Positions 53,401-61,397 of a stretch of DNA of 64,000 nucleotides are shown here, piece after piece. The notes below the pieces were generated by a model. It was not told where the DNA came from and did no database searches. It saw nothing but the letters and a program-made list of their open reading frames with translations. How positions within the stretch are numbered: the first letter of the stretch is position 1; every line of letters starts with the position of its first letter. The stretch spans positions 372,001 through 436,000 of the forward strand of contig NZ_JAJEJV010000004.1 of assembly GCF_021390675.1 (NCBI RefSeq), written 5' to 3'. Both the position numbers and the translations under genes were made by a program. The DNA comes from Dyella sp. 2HG41-7. GTDB lineage: Bacteria; Pseudomonadota; Gammaproteobacteria; Xanthomonadales; Rhodanobacteraceae.

Positions 53401-54454
53401 TCTCCGCCAGCGCCTGCGCACGCTTGCGCTCTTCTTCGTACGCACGCGCGTTGGCGACAGCCGTGGAGATTTGCGCTGCGACCAGTTCGTAGAAACTCCG
53501 ATACTGCTCGCTCAATTCGAGCATCGCGCTGACGCCGGCCACAAGTACGCCGGTCAGCCTGTGCGCTTTGTTGGAATGGATCGGAACGATTACGGCCGTA
53601 TGCGGCGCAGTCGACCATGGGCCGGACGGCAGATTTTGAAATCGCTTCTGCACATCTTTCACGACAACCATGCCTTCGGTGCGCATGGCTTTGGCGACGG
53701 GCCATCCTTTATTGCCGAACAACGGTGCATCCAAATCGATCAACAGAGGGCTGGCGGGCGGCTCCATATCCAGTCCCGCAGCGCCGGCGAGCCGCGCTTG
53801 CGAGCCGTCGTCATCGAACAGGTAGATGAGGGCAAAAGGGATGTCTTTCGCGTGATTGGCCAAGGTTTCCGCGGCGATGGAGCACGCGGCTTCCGCGGTC
53901 TTGCCTTCGGCGACGCGCAAACCGAGATCGCGCAGCGTCTGCAGTCGACGTTCGCCGATCACCTGCTCGGTGATTTCGTGGACGGTCGCCAGTACGCCGC
54001 CGATGCCGTTCGGCGCGGTTTCGTCGGGCACCGGGCTGTAGGCGACCGTAAAGTGCGCCTCTTCGATGAACCCGTAACGGTTGATCTCCAGTTCGATGTC
54101 GTCCATCCAGGTCGACGGGCCGCCTTTGAACGGCTGATCGATCAACGGCTTCAACACATGCCAGATTTCCGACCAGCATTCCGCGACGGGACGTCCCAGA
54201 TACGTAGGGTGTTTGTTGCCGAGAATCGGCCGGTACGCATCGTTGTACAGCGACAGATATTGAGGTCCCCACCAGAGCAACAGCGGGAAACGGTTGGCCA
54301 ACAGGACACTGGTCATCATCCGCAGCGCGGGCGACCAGGTTTCGACGGGACCGAGCGGCGTCTTCGACCAATCCTTCGCGCGCATATGCGCGCCCATTTC
54401 TCCGCCACCGGAAAGGAAGCTAGGCATAACCTGGTTGGCAGGATTCAAAGACAT
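50495..54454 (-). CDS. Double hybrid sensor kinase (kinase-receiver-PAS-kinase-receiver)
   Basis: A 1319-residue cytosolic protein. Order: PAS-like input (about 35-170), GAF (about 175-340), first kinase with His 365 (SNVSHEFRTPL) and ATPase to 580, first receiver with Asp 686 (LVLTDVMMPRLDG), PAS (about 765-895), second kinase with His 945 (GGIAHDFNN) and ATPase to 1165, second receiver with Asp 1240 (LVISDLSMPNMDG). No membrane helix is seen. The start at 54454 has GGAA seven bases upstream. Two complete hybrid modules of different kinase classes in one chain are unusual. Confidence 0.9.
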   Translation of the reverse strand: MSLNPANQVMPSFLSGGGEMGAHMRAKDWSKTPLGPVETWSPALRMMTSVLLANRFPLLLWWGPQYLSLYNDAYRPILGNKHPTYLGRPVAECWSEIWHVLKPLIDQPFKGGPSTWMDDIELEINRYGFIEEAHFTVAYSPVPDETAPNGIGGVLATVHEITEQVIGERRLQTLRDLGLRVAEGKTAEAACSIAAETLANHAKDIPFALIYLFDDDGSQARLAGAAGLDMEPPASPLLIDLDAPLFGNKGWPVAKAMRTEGMVVVKDVQKRFQNLPSGPWSTAPHTAVIVPIHSNKAHRLTGVLVAGVSAMLELSEQYRSFYELVAAQISTAVANARAYEEERKRAQALAEIDRAKTAFFSNVSHEFRTPLTLMLGPLESLLNDSSPNALSPTQREQLDLAHRNSLRLLRLVNALLDFSRIEAGSAQANYQPSDLSALTTDIACGFRSAIERARLFLTIDCAPLPEQVMVDRDMWETVVLNLLSNALKYSFEGGITVKLRAVNNNAVLSIKDTGVGVPEEALPRLFERFYRIEGQRGRSFEGSGIGLALVYEILQLHGGVIKALSTVGQGTEFVVSIPFGTAHLPSDYVPTAQMQGSPSTRVDAFVEEALRWLPRPDANDRHLASTASSESANVSRPFVLLAEDNADMRDYVSNLLADRYAVEAVSDGQFALDAARRRRPDLVLTDVMMPRLDGFALLSAIREDPVLRDVPVIMLSARAGEEASTDGLDAGADDYLIKPFSARELMARVSANLELAHMRRNVTDELRVRTAELETLLETVPTAVWFTYTAQARRVFGNRAAARLLRMPQSESATPSAVEFKCAKHFRLFRNNVELAPEDVALQRAAHGDIVRDEEVDIRFDDGSSLTLLLTALPIRDANGDISGAVCAAIDVTERKRNDEAMQEWNKRLEARVADEVKAREKAQVGLAQAQRMDALGQLAGGIAHDFNNIIQAVQGAAGLIEMRPADTERVNSLSRRIIEASDRGAAITRRLLTFSRRGDLRAEPVDAVALLAGVQEILSHTLGTGIAVRVQTEPDLPKVLVDKRQLETVLVNLATNARDAMQGMGTLTFSATVYVEPTDVAAITTAALNPGAYVCLSTADTGRGMTPDVLARASEPFFTTKPTGQGTGLGLAMARGFATQSGGGMSIDSAPGNGTVIKLWLPVVERLAIADTDEDMHGIDAPSSEMRDRLLLVDDDDIVRETLTQLLQGEGYAVLAAASGADALAMLDAGETVALVISDLSMPNMDGVSVIREVQRRLPHLPAILLTGFATSTAGIELDALESGALTVLRKPLQGKKLAEHVAMLLEGVAAAERTKTR

Positions 54455-54694
54455 GTCGAAGTTCCGATGTTGCGTGTCCTTCTCGTAACGAAGGAGTTTC
54501 CCCGGGGGCCGCCGGCGAGCGGCGGTTTTGCCCGTGAAAGCGTTGCAATATCGGCGTTTCGGGGGTGTGAATGCGGGTCCAACACGGTGGGCATGCGTGC
54601 GGCTCTTTGCGGAATACGCCAAATCCGTCATGCAAACGGAGTCTTCACGTATTCGGCGATCGCAGGAAAGCCAAGTCCGAACCCGGGTACAGGA

Positions 54695-56482
54695 CTACTT
54701 CGCGACCACGCTCATTAGTTGATCGAACGTCTCCGGCCGACCGATCAAATAGCCCTGCATCAGATCGCAGCCCAGCCCACCCAGCTGGTCGCGCTGCGTT
54801 TGTTGTTCGACGCCCTCGGCCGTGACAACCATGCCCAGCGCGTGCGCGAGATTGATGATGGCGGCGACGATGCTTTTGTCGCGCGGGCTCGAATCGATGC
54901 CGAGGATGAAATCGCGATCGATCTTCAGGGTGCCGACGGGCAACCGGCGCAGGTAATTGAACGATGAGAAGCCGACGCCGAAATCGTCGATGGCGCAGGA
55001 GACGCCAGTCTTTCGGATTTCATTCAAAGTAACGCTGGCGCGCTGCAGGTCTTCGATCAAGCTGCTTTCGGTAATTTCCAGTTCCAACGCGCCTGGATCG
55101 AGTTGCGTTTTTTCCATCAGCGCTTTCAGAAAGGGAACAAACTCCGGATCGCGCAGCTGCTTGCCAGAGATATTGATCGAGATCGGAACGATGCGCTGAT
55201 TGTTTTCCTTCATCCGGTTCAAATCGCGCGCGACAGTTTCGAGTACGAACGCACCGATCCGTACAATCAACCCCGAATCTTCGGCGATGGGAATAAAGTC
55301 GGCCGGCGACACCTGGCCCAAGACCGGATCGGTCCAACGCAGCAGCGCTTCCGCGCGCACGACAAGGCCGGAGCTCACGTCAACGATGGGCTGATAAACC
55401 AGATGAAACCGCTTGTGCAGAATGCCGTCCTTCAGGCGTGCAAGCACGTCGTCTTTGTATTGCTTAGGCGTTTTCCCTTCGGACGAATAGATGCTGACAT
55501 TCAGAAGCTTTTCGGTGCTCGTATGCGGGGGCTGCACGTCGTTCGCCAGCTGCAGCAGATGCCGCGCCGAACTCGCGTCGGTGGGGGAACTGCTTACGCC
55601 CAGACAAATCGTTGCGTAAAGACCGTAATGCGGCAGTTCAAAGGCGGACTGAAAGGCTTTCTCGATATCCGAAAGCAAGGCGGCCGTGGTGACCGGCGAC
55701 AAACCTTCGCGATAAACGATAAATTGGTCGTTGCGCCAAAGTCCGTATTTCACGTCGGTGGGTAGCGTTCGAAGCCGCGCCGCGAGTTCGGCCTGGATCG
55801 CCTTCTCTTCGATATGCAGCGATGCGGCAAGTTCGAACTGCCTGACCCTGCCTAGCGCGATGACGACCGGCGTCTGATTTTTGATCAACTGAGCGAGATG
55901 CTCGTACGCTTCTTTCCGTCCTGGAATCGGTGCGTTGGCGCCGACGTGCAAATCCCGTTCGATTTCGCTGAGCAGTTTGCCGACCAGGTTGCGCTGGCGG
56001 ATTTCCGACTCCACCAAGCGCGCCAGACGAAGCAGTTGCCGGCGGTCGGAATCGCTGAGATTCCTGGGCTTGGTGTCGATGATGCAAAGCGTTCCCAACG
56101 GTTTTCCGCCGGGACTGCGAATCACAGCGCCCGCGTAGAAGCGCACGTACGGATCGCCAACTACATGAGGGTTACGCGCAAAACGCGGGTCTTTGGTGGC
56201 GTCGTTGACGACCATGATGTCGTCTTCTTTGATCGCCTCTGTGCACATCGAAATATCGCGCGGCGTTTCGGTCGCATCCAGGCCGAAACACGATTTGAAC
56301 CATTGACGATTGAGGTCGAGCAGGGAGATCAACGAAATCGGCACATCAAGACTTTTCGCCGCCAGCTGCGTGATGACCTCGAATTGCTCTTCTTTAGGCG
56401 TATCCAGAAGATTGAGCGCATGGAGATCGGCGAGCCGCTGCTGCTCACTCACGGGAGGGAGATCGTGATTGTCCTGAGTCAT
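54695..56482 (-). CDS. GAF-EAL protein, probable c-di-GMP phosphodiesterase
   Basis: A 595-residue cytosolic protein. GAF is about 20-165 (LDTPKEEQFEVITQLAAKSL). A degenerate GGDEF-like domain is about 200-345, where the signature is replaced by GLWRNDQFIVYREG. EAL is about 350-590 with RAEALLRW (EAL 378-380), NISGKQLRD, ELEITESSLIED, IDDFGVGFSSFNYLRRLP and AEGVE, so the metal and substrate residues look intact. It should cleave c-di-GMP under GAF control. It is opposed in activity to the cyclase encoded just upstream. Confidence 0.9.
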   Translation of the reverse strand: MTQDNHDLPPVSEQQRLADLHALNLLDTPKEEQFEVITQLAAKSLDVPISLISLLDLNRQWFKSCFGLDATETPRDISMCTEAIKEDDIMVVNDATKDPRFARNPHVVGDPYVRFYAGAVIRSPGGKPLGTLCIIDTKPRNLSDSDRRQLLRLARLVESEIRQRNLVGKLLSEIERDLHVGANAPIPGRKEAYEHLAQLIKNQTPVVIALGRVRQFELAASLHIEEKAIQAELAARLRTLPTDVKYGLWRNDQFIVYREGLSPVTTAALLSDIEKAFQSAFELPHYGLYATICLGVSSSPTDASSARHLLQLANDVQPPHTSTEKLLNVSIYSSEGKTPKQYKDDVLARLKDGILHKRFHLVYQPIVDVSSGLVVRAEALLRWTDPVLGQVSPADFIPIAEDSGLIVRIGAFVLETVARDLNRMKENNQRIVPISINISGKQLRDPEFVPFLKALMEKTQLDPGALELEITESSLIEDLQRASVTLNEIRKTGVSCAIDDFGVGFSSFNYLRRLPVGTLKIDRDFILGIDSSPRDKSIVAAIINLAHALGMVVTAEGVEQQTQRDQLGGLGCDLMQGYLIGRPETFDQLMSVVAK

Positions 56483-56757
56483 GCAAAGCCTTGGCGATAG
56501 ATGATTTATCGGTGGAACGTAAGGCTTCGCGCATACTTCGACTTGCGGTCGTGGATGCCGAATCCTTGTGCATCTCAAGGTCAAAAAACGTGGGCCTGCT
56601 TCGCTCAGCTTGCATGACGCCTATGAAGCCGTCGTGAAATCGCGGCCGACTGGTTTTTTCAGTTGCGGTCGAGCCAAACGAGCCGAGCCGCCCGAGGCCG
56701 TGGCGCACTTAGCGTTTCCAGGTTTGCGACGAGGAAAATCGATGTTTGTGCGAGCCA

Positions 56758-57825
56758 TTACGCGCGTCGCGGATTCACCGGTCGCAGCTGTTCTTCGCCC
56801 TGGGACTTGCGGATGCGCTTGATCGCATACATCGCTTCGTCGGCCAGTTTTAGCAACGCCTGCGCATCGTCGCACTCAGGCTGCGCGACCACCACGCCGA
56901 TACTCGGGCCGTTGTATTCCAGATCGGTCGTTTGCAGCGAAAAACGACCGCAAGTGGCGGACGTCAATCGATGTTCCAGCGATACGGCCGCAGCTTCCGC
57001 GGTGTCGCTGGGCGCACTGGCCAACACCACGAATTCGTCGCCGCCCAAACGCGCCGCGATATCGCCGTTGCGCAATGCGCTTTGCAAGCGGCGGGCGGTC
57101 GCTTCGAGAAAACGATCGCCGACATCGTGGCCGTACTGGTCGTTGATGTCTTTGAAATGATCCAAATCGATAAACGCGACGATCAACGCGGTGGTCGTGC
57201 GGTTGTTTTCGAGACGGCGTTTCATCTCTTCCATCAGCGCGCGTCGATTCGGTAGGTGGGTCACCGGATCGATCAGCGCGTTCGCCGCCAGCATATAGTT
57301 GGATCGCTGCAAGTCGACAAACAACTTTTCGCGTTCCATTTGCTGACTGATCAGCTTGGCGAACAACGTCAGCGTATGGGCGGAACCATCGCGCATCGGT
57401 TTCCGATGGTCGCTCGCCGCGCAAAGCGTGCCGAGCAAATCGCCCTGATCGCCGCGCACCGGCGTACTGGCGTAGGTGGCGATCCCCAAGGCTTTGGCCG
57501 CTTCGCTATCGCCCCAGCAATGGGCCACATCGTCGGTGTAGAACTGACCTTGGTCGAGCGCGCGCTTGCATAGCGTGCCTTCCCACGGCACCGACAAGCC
57601 TTCCGGAATGCAAAGCGAACGACTGTTGCGCGCAAACAACACGTGTTGCACGCCGGCGAGTTCGTCGATGGTCGTGAGGTAGGTGCTCTCCAGGCCGGTG
57701 ACGACTTCCAGCAATTCGAGCAGCGGTCGCACAAGTTCTTCCAGCGTGCGCGCATGCGTGACCGTCGTCGCCAAGGCGCCGACGACATCGACATGGGAAG
57801 CGGAAGATCGCAAGATCGTGTTCAT
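56758..57825 (-). CDS. GAF-GGDEF diguanylate cyclase
   Basis: A 355-residue cytosolic protein. GAF is about 25-165, then a GGDEF domain with DPVTHLPNRRAL, FIDLDHFKDINDQYGH and the signature GGDEF at 261-265. An inhibitory-site RxxD (RNGD, 252-255) lies five residues before it, so product feedback is expected. It makes c-di-GMP. It is co-oriented with the GAF-EAL gene 275 bases downstream. Confidence 0.93.
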   Translation of the reverse strand: MNTILRSSASHVDVVGALATTVTHARTLEELVRPLLELLEVVTGLESTYLTTIDELAGVQHVLFARNSRSLCIPEGLSVPWEGTLCKRALDQGQFYTDDVAHCWGDSEAAKALGIATYASTPVRGDQGDLLGTLCAASDHRKPMRDGSAHTLTLFAKLISQQMEREKLFVDLQRSNYMLAANALIDPVTHLPNRRALMEEMKRRLENNRTTTALIVAFIDLDHFKDINDQYGHDVGDRFLEATARRLQSALRNGDIAARLGGDEFVVLASAPSDTAEAAAVSLEHRLTSATCGRFSLQTTDLEYNGPSIGVVVAQPECDDAQALLKLADEAMYAIKRIRKSQGEEQLRPVNPRRA

Positions 57826-57996
57826 ACGCGTTTAACGGCACCGTCGCCTAATCCTTGACGAAAAATTGACCAATCTGACGAGCCTGTCAAGGGTGCGCGA
57901 TTGTCTGTTCACATAACGGTGAAGCACGTCAGCCTTGGGAAGGTTTGCGCGAGTTAAGGCCGTGAAAAGCGGGGTCCGGGGAAGCCGAATGGCCCG

Positions 57997-58659
57997 TTAT
58001 TTGCCGTGGCCGATGCGCCGACAGGCTTCAAGGAATATGCGCTGTTCCCGTTCGCCCTCGATTTCCGAGGCGAGGCGTCTGGCAAGCGCATCCAGATCGC
58101 CGCCGCCCTGCGCCGCGCGACGTACGAGATGTCCGGCCAGCGGCCCGATCTGCCTGGCGAGTTCCAATTCCAGCAGGCGCAAATGCGTGGCGTCGACGTT
58201 GATCGCAGGCGTTGTCTCGGCGCCGTGCGTGGGTTGATGTTCGACCGAAGACGCCTGTGCGCCGAGCGCCGTATCGAGGTAATCGCACAAGCGATCGATA
58301 TGCGGTTCGAGCGGCGGCGGGTACGCATCCATCCAGTGTTGTGCGCTGAGAAAGTATTCAAGACTCTTCGACGGCAACACGTTTTCGATTCGAAACGGCA
58401 GAATCGGCACCTGCTTATGCACGGCGCGTTCGACCTCGCGACGCACTTGGCTCGAGTCGTTGCTACTGCCGGAAAAAATCAGAACCATCAGTCGCGCGTT
58501 AGAGATCGCATCGATGATTTCAGCTGCCCAATCGGCGGACGGAGAAATATCGCGCGGCGCGATCCAAACACGGATGCCGCGCGCTTCCAGACGTTGCACC
58601 AGGGCGAACGCCGCGTCCCGATCCGGCTGCGAATAACTGATGAAAAGATGCTGCGCCAT
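57997..58659 (-). CDS. TIR-domain protein
   Basis: A 220-residue protein. The TIR domain (1-130) begins HLFISYSQPDRDAAFALVQR, has the box-2-like WIAPRDISPSADWAAEI, and VLIFSGSSNDSSQVRREVER. Glu about 47 in WAAE is the candidate catalytic residue for NADase-type TIRs. The C-terminal 90 residues are helical (LRLLELELARQIGPLAGHLV) with no named family. It starts three bases after the stop of the heme sensor, so the two are coupled. Whether it cleaves NAD or only binds partners cannot be told. Confidence 0.88.
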   Translation of the reverse strand: MAQHLFISYSQPDRDAAFALVQRLEARGIRVWIAPRDISPSADWAAEIIDAISNARLMVLIFSGSSNDSSQVRREVERAVHKQVPILPFRIENVLPSKSLEYFLSAQHWMDAYPPPLEPHIDRLCDYLDTALGAQASSVEHQPTHGAETTPAINVDATHLRLLELELARQIGPLAGHLVRRAAQGGGDLDALARRLASEIEGEREQRIFLEACRRIGHGK

Positions 58660-58662
58660 CGC

Positions 58663-59526
58663 TTATCCGCCCAGCATCCGCAGCGCTTTGTCCAAGCTCT
58701 TGCGCATGCGGTTGAACGCGGCCGACAAGGCCGCCATCTCGGCCCCGCCGCCGCGCGGAAATTCCGCGGCAGAGTGATCGCCGAGGCTGATCTGATCGGC
58801 GATTTGCGCGATACGTCGCACCGGTCGAATAACCAGCGCATAGAGCGAGAGATTGATAATGAGCCATACGACGACAAGCATCGCGGCAATAGCGCCGAGC
58901 ACATCGCGCCGAACACGCACCGCGCTCGATTCGGCGCTGGCGAACGGCACCGAAACCACTTGCGCGCCGACGACTTCGTTGGCTTGCCAGCCAAAGCCGT
59001 TGTCGCTGCCGTAACGCGCGAGCATCGTGGTGGGCGCTGCCGAAGGCAGGCTGTGACAACCCATGCAGCCGGATTCGACGCGTATCGGGCGCGCCAGATA
59101 AAGCGTCTTGCCCATCGGCGTGTCGCGTATGCCGCTGACTTCTTTTACGGTGTTGTCGTTGCGGAAGCGCTGCACGATGTCCGCTTCCCAATCCGTGGCG
59201 CGATCGCGCGGATTGGTCGGGTTAAGCGTGGCTTCCTTGTAGGAGTAATCAGGATGCGCCTGGTGCAGCGTGAGAAAGTTTTGCGTGGCGGCGTAGAACG
59301 GCACGCTCTGTGGACGAAACGCAGTGGCCATCTTGTCGTTGAGCAGAGGGCCGATTTCGGTATCGGTGTACGAGCGAATCGCAGAGGCGCTATCTAACAT
59401 CAAGCCGGCCTGAGCCAGTACTTCGCGCGTCGCGTTTTCCTGCAGCGTCGACGTCACGACCAGAGAGATCGCGACCATTCCGAGCGCGAACGCGACAAGC
59501 AATATCAGGTTGATCCGCAGCAGCAC
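58663..59526 (-). CDS. Membrane heme-c sensor with HAMP domain (DUF3365/Tll0287-like)
   Basis: A 287-residue protein with a first membrane helix (about 5-26), a periplasmic Tll0287-like domain holding a single c-type heme site (CMGCH, 154-158), a second helix (about 207-230) and a HAMP linker (231-283) ending the chain. There is no kinase or cyclase output. It should sense redox state or a gas and pass the signal through HAMP to another protein; the TIR protein encoded directly after it is the obvious candidate. It starts at a GTG with AGGGGG upstream. Confidence 0.85.
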   Translation of the reverse strand: MLLRINLILLVAFALGMVAISLVVTSTLQENATREVLAQAGLMLDSASAIRSYTDTEIGPLLNDKMATAFRPQSVPFYAATQNFLTLHQAHPDYSYKEATLNPTNPRDRATDWEADIVQRFRNDNTVKEVSGIRDTPMGKTLYLARPIRVESGCMGCHSLPSAAPTTMLARYGSDNGFGWQANEVVGAQVVSVPFASAESSAVRVRRDVLGAIAAMLVVVWLIINLSLYALVIRPVRRIAQIADQISLGDHSAAEFPRGGGAEMAALSAAFNRMRKSLDKALRMLGG

Positions 59527-59745
59527 GCTCGGTCCCCCTTGTCGAAGCGCAGGTCCATGGACCTGGTTCCGGCTGTGTTCGATGGCACTCGCTCACGCCC
59601 CATTGGGTCGCTGAGACGGCCATCCGTTGTCACCGGGGCATCATACCTAAAATGTGATCGCCGTCTCGTTTGCTGGTCTCCCCGCGCTGGCATTACGCGG
59701 AATCGGAGCTCGGTTGACGCTTCAGGCCTGCACGGACGCGCCGGG

Positions 59746-60822
59746 TCATTCCACCCGAGTCGTGCCGACCTCCGTCATGGGGGTGCCATGGCGGATATGC
59801 TCGATAAATTCCGGCACCTCTCGATCGATTACATCCGGGCGATCCAACTGAACATAGTGGCTGCTTCGCGCGGCGATAACGCGCCGGCTATTGAGAGAAA
59901 GCTGTTTTAAATCCTCCTGCATCTGGTTCCACGCAATGGATGTCTGCGCCATCACATCCGGCGGAAGCGAGGTGTCTTTGCGCTGGACCTCGGGATCTTC
60001 CGAAATGATCAGGATCGGCAGTCGGCCGAACGGCCCGGTATGGCGCGTTTCGTCGGTGGAGCGGGGAAACGCTCTGATCTCTTCCAGACCGCTATCGACC
60101 ACGGAAGGCCGGCATATGTTTGCGTAAGCAAACCCTTTCACCGCATCGACGCCAGGCGGGAGATCCGTGCACTGGCCCATGGCGCGTGCGATGCCCAGGC
60201 GCGTCATCCAGCTCATGACAAACAGATTCGGCGACGCCTGGGTAAATGCCTTGGGAAAGCGTTGGAGCTGATCCGGGTGGCTGCTGTCGATAAAGATCAG
60301 TCCCGCCACATCGCTTGGAAATTTTGCCGTATAGGCGCGCATGTAGATGCCGGCAATGGAATGACCGGCCAGCACGAACGGCGTCTTGATTCCGGCTTGC
60401 CCTACCAGTGCATGCAGCTGATCGGCAAGCGAATTGGCGTCGTGTCCGCCAAGCAGAACATCGCTGCTGCCGAGGCCGGAGCGGTCGAAGGAACATACTT
60501 GCGTGGTCTTGGAAAGCTCCGATTGAACCTTGGTCCATACCGTCCAGTCGTCGCCGGCGCCTGCATCCAATATCAGCGTAGGCGCACCCGTACCCGTGCA
60601 ATAAATATGCATCTTGCCGCCATCCACCGAGTAAAACTTGCCGGGTACCGGATACGCGTTGAGGTAGTGCCTGGTCACCAGTTCGTTCCAGCTAAAACCC
60701 GTGATGCCGGTCACGATGACTAAAACGATCAATCCCAGACCTATGCGACCGAGGATGCGCAACCAACGACGCGGACGCTTTTCGCGGCGCATGCCATGAC
60801 GTCCTGAGATATTCGGTTCCAT
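59746..60822 (-). CDS. Membrane-anchored alpha/beta hydrolase
   Basis: A 358-residue protein with one N-terminal helix (about 21-42) and a hydrolase core. GHSIAG holds Ser about 155, IFIDSSHPDQ lies after it, ISEDPEVQR is near 270 and SSHYVQ supplies His near 327. It shares the HYVQ.DRPDVI ending with the exported hydrolase at 2092-3150. The substrate is unknown. An ATG ten codons later is an equally possible start. Confidence 0.78.
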   Translation of the reverse strand: MEPNISGRHGMRREKRPRRWLRILGRIGLGLIVLVIVTGITGFSWNELVTRHYLNAYPVPGKFYSVDGGKMHIYCTGTGAPTLILDAGAGDDWTVWTKVQSELSKTTQVCSFDRSGLGSSDVLLGGHDANSLADQLHALVGQAGIKTPFVLAGHSIAGIYMRAYTAKFPSDVAGLIFIDSSHPDQLQRFPKAFTQASPNLFVMSWMTRLGIARAMGQCTDLPPGVDAVKGFAYANICRPSVVDSGLEEIRAFPRSTDETRHTGPFGRLPILIISEDPEVQRKDTSLPPDVMAQTSIAWNQMQEDLKQLSLNSRRVIAARSSHYVQLDRPDVIDREVPEFIEHIRHGTPMTEVGTTRVE

Positions 60823-61397
60823 CGAGTGACGCCCTTAAGAAAGGTGACCCATCGTACCAATGTGTCGGTTGTTACAAAACGATTGGAAATGAAGGCACGC
60901 TGCTCGTGTTGGAATCGTCGGAGCACGATGCCCCGACGCATGGGCCGATGCGATGCGGCGCCCGACGTTGCAACCTTTCAAAACCGAATCATGCGCACGT
61001 AGAGGTGCTGAACATCGTTACGCGCCGCTGTCGAAACGGACGCGTTCGGCAAATTCGAAATCCTCGCGCACTTGCTGCGCGGCCTAGCTCGTGTGCATTT
61101 CTAAAAGATCGGCGGATTCGTTTTACGCCACGCATTAACTGAATTGCGCGTTGTTCCTATTCGGAGGCTTTGCGTAACCCGATGTAGTTATCGATACGAA
61201 CGCGTTCATCCACTCGGGACATCATCGCGTAGACGAATTCTCACGCGCTCTGGACTCGCATCGTCGTACGTTTCGAAGCAGGGATGACTGGTCGTCATCA
61301 CGGGATGTCGCAGCGATTACGGTGTGGCAAGGGAATCTCGTTGGAGAAAATGCCTGGCATCGATTCGATGCGAATGTGGTTTTGGAAACCCTGCTAG
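60823..61397. other. Intergenic stretch
   Basis: About 575 bases, part upstream of the hydrolase and part downstream of the MBL gene. Open frames are short or antisense-like and none is supported. Confidence 0.35.

Noticed and set aside
52670-54718. A 682-codon plus-strand open frame
   Set aside because: It is antisense to the double hybrid kinase, with shadow-type composition.
58663-59526. Heme sensor as a methyl-accepting chemoreceptor
   Set aside because: The chain ends after HAMP; there is no methyl-accepting signalling domain and no frameshifted remnant of one downstream.
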